Source: Chitinophagaceae bacterium (GTDB lineage: Bacteria; Bacteroidota; Bacteroidia; Chitinophagales; Chitinophagaceae). Taken from it: a DNA stretch of 6,433 nucleotides. This document shows positions 5,245 through 6,433 of the stretch, one piece after another. A program made the translations under genes and the position numbers. The stretch spans positions 1 to 6,433 of the forward strand of contig JAGOUF010000145.1 of NCBI GenBank assembly GCA_018061385.1, given 5' to 3'. The notes below the pieces were generated by a model. It was not told where the DNA came from, searched no databases, and saw only the letters and a program-made list of their open reading frames with translations. Each line of letters opens with the position of its first letter. The stretch's first letter is position 1.

Positions 5245-6433
5245 GTAAACAAAAAACAAAAAAAAATAAACATACAACTACAAAAAACACAAATATTTCA
5301 AACGAAATAAAAGGTGTTTTAGATGTAACTAGAACTGGAATTGGTTATGTAGTAATACCAGATGGAACTGGAGATGTATTGGTGCGTCAGAATGATTTTA
5401 ATACTGCTTTACATGGAGATACTGTACGAGTAAAAGTGTTAAAAGAAAATTTGAATAGTGGAAGAAAAGAAGGAAAAATTACCGAAGTCATTAGTCGTAA
5501 ACAAACAGAGTTTATTGGGCATTTACAAGTATCAGCAAACTTTGCTTTTTTTATTCCAGATACTGATAAACCAATGCCAGATATGTTTATTCCATTGGAT
5601 AAAATTAACGGAGCAAAACATAAAGAAAAAGTAATAGCCAAATTGGTGAAGTGGGAAAAAGGCGACAAAAAACCCATTGGAGAAATTATGAGTTTGCTAA
5701 CTGCCGCTGATGAGAATAATTCAGCTATGAAAGAACTTTTGGCAGAAGCAGGATTTCCATTGTCGTTTCCTGAAGATGTAATGAAAGAAGCCAATGCGTT
5801 GAATGATGATTTTCCTGAAGCAGAGATAAAGAAGAGAAAAGATTTTAGAGATGTGCTCACTTTTACAATAGATCCAGTTGATGCGAAAGATTTTGATGAT
5901 GCAATTTCTATCAAAAAAATAAGCGAAGACTTATATGAAATTGGTGTTCATATTGCCGATGTAAGCCATTATGTAAAACCAGATTCTAAGTTAGATGAAG
6001 AAGGGTATAAAAGAGCAACATCCGTGTATTTACCAGATAGAGTAAACCCAATGTTGCCCGAAAAAATATCGAATGAATTGTGTTCTCTACGTCCCAACGA
6101 AACAAAATTTACTTTCTCTGCAGTTTTTGAAATAAATACTCAAGCACAAATAAAAAACTATTGGTTGGGTAAAACAATCATTCATTCCAAACATCGCTTT
6201 GCATACGAAGATGTTCAAGAAATTATTGAAGCCAAGAAAGGGTTGTATGAAGATGAAATTTTATTGCTGAACGATTTGGCTCAACAATTAAGAAAAGAAC
6301 GATTTGGTCATGGTGCTATTAATTTTTCATCTCAAGAAGTTCGTTTTAAGTTAGATGAAAAAGGAAAACCCATTGGTATTGTTATAAAGGAAAGTAAAGA
6401 AGCACATCAATTAATTGAAGAGTTTATGTTGTT
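5241..6433 (+). CDS. rnr: Ribonuclease R (3'-5' exoribonuclease, RNB family), N-terminal 397 codons
   Basis: The frame opens at the ATG overlapping the lpxK stop and is still open at the right edge, so the C-terminus is missing. RNase R degrades structured RNA processively from the 3' end and takes part in rRNA quality control and mRNA decay. A Lys/Thr/Asn-rich tail (1-20), partly encoded by an A9 run, leads straight into a cold-shock-like domain (EIKGVLDVTRTGIGYVV, 22-38, to LHGDTVRVKVL, 58-68). A second such domain follows (about 90-150), then the RNB catalytic domain. The metal-binding signature IDPVDAKDFDDA (210-221) keeps all four expected aspartates, at 211, 217, 219 and 220. IGVHIADVSHYV (234-245) and YLPDRVNPMLPE (263-274) are also typical. 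The N-terminal helix-turn-helix domain of the E. coli enzyme is absent. RNase II is an alternative name for the family, but two leading cold-shock-like domains fit either; RNase R is the usual Bacteroidota call. Confidence 0.9.
   Translation, partial: MSKQKTKKNKHTTTKNTNISNEIKGVLDVTRTGIGYVVIPDGTGDVLVRQNDFNTALHGDTVRVKVLKENLNSGRKEGKITEVISRKQTEFIGHLQVSANFAFFIPDTDKPMPDMFIPLDKINGAKHKEKVIAKLVKWEKGDKKPIGEIMSLLTAADENNSAMKELLAEAGFPLSFPEDVMKEANALNDDFPEAEIKKRKDFRDVLTFTIDPVDAKDFDDAISIKKISEDLYEIGVHIADVSHYVKPDSKLDEEGYKRATSVYLPDRVNPMLPEKISNELCSLRPNETKFTFSAVFEINTQAQIKNYWLGKTIIHSKHRFAYEDVQEIIEAKKGLYEDEILLLNDLAQQLRKERFGHGAINFSSQEVRFKLDEKGKPIGIVIKESKEAHQLIEEFML

Noticed and set aside
5231..5248. ATG at 5231 as an alternative start for the gene after lpxK
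   Set aside because: It is out of frame with both lpxK and rnr and meets a stop after five codons, whereas the ATG at 5241 opens the RNase R frame.
5387..5914. Minus-strand open frame of 175 codons, rich in Ser and Phe
   Set aside because: It lies wholly inside the RNase R frame, which carries the conserved catalytic aspartates at this place. The Ser/Phe-rich composition is what the complement of a Lys/Glu-rich gene gives, and no family motif is visible.
1..6433. tRNA, rRNA, CRISPR array, insertion sequence, phage or defence module
   Set aside because: No clover-leaf candidates, regularly spaced repeats, transposase motifs or terminal inverted repeats were seen; nearly all bases are accounted for by recognisable housekeeping genes.

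Overview
The window looks like an ordinary chromosomal segment from an AT-rich member of the Bacteroidota, possibly near the Chitinophagales. The evidence is low GC, no Shine-Dalgarno-like purine tracts before the start codons, a DUF3822-type gene directly in front of rsmD (an arrangement I associate with Bacteroidota), and Bacteroidota-flavoured motif variants (LDLFGGTG in RsmD, TGIGTNVGKT in BioD, LDDAFQHR in LpxK). The placement is inferred from motif style; no database was searched.

Layout: positions 1-44 hold the last codons of a plus-strand gene that enters from the left. A perfect 30-bp palindrome with A and T flanks (51-80) follows and probably terminates both that gene and the minus-strand gene facing it. 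That gene (107-1474, minus) encodes a full-length MATE-family multidrug/cation antiporter. A 92-bp divergent intergenic region (1475-1566) carries weak promoter-like matches on both strands.

From 1567 to the right edge six plus-strand genes run with no intergenic base: DUF3822 family protein, rsmD, bioD, 5-formyltetrahydrofolate cyclo-ligase, lpxK, and the first 397 codons of an RNase R-type exoribonuclease. All five junctions overlap (4, 1, 32, 11 and 4 nt), which suggests one polycistronic mRNA with coupled translation. The products serve different processes: 16S rRNA methylation, biotin synthesis, folate one-carbon metabolism, lipid A phosphorylation and RNA decay. The operon is therefore a housekeeping cluster and not a single pathway.

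I see no mobile element, CRISPR array, RNA gene or defence system, and no convincing new multi-gene system. The points most worth a second look are a glycine in place of the expected catalytic Asp/Asn in the (D/N)PPY motif of RsmD, the uncharacterised DUF3822 protein coupled to rsmD, the 32-nt bioD/cyclo-ligase overlap, and a heptamer tandem repeat inside a G-free stretch of bioD.
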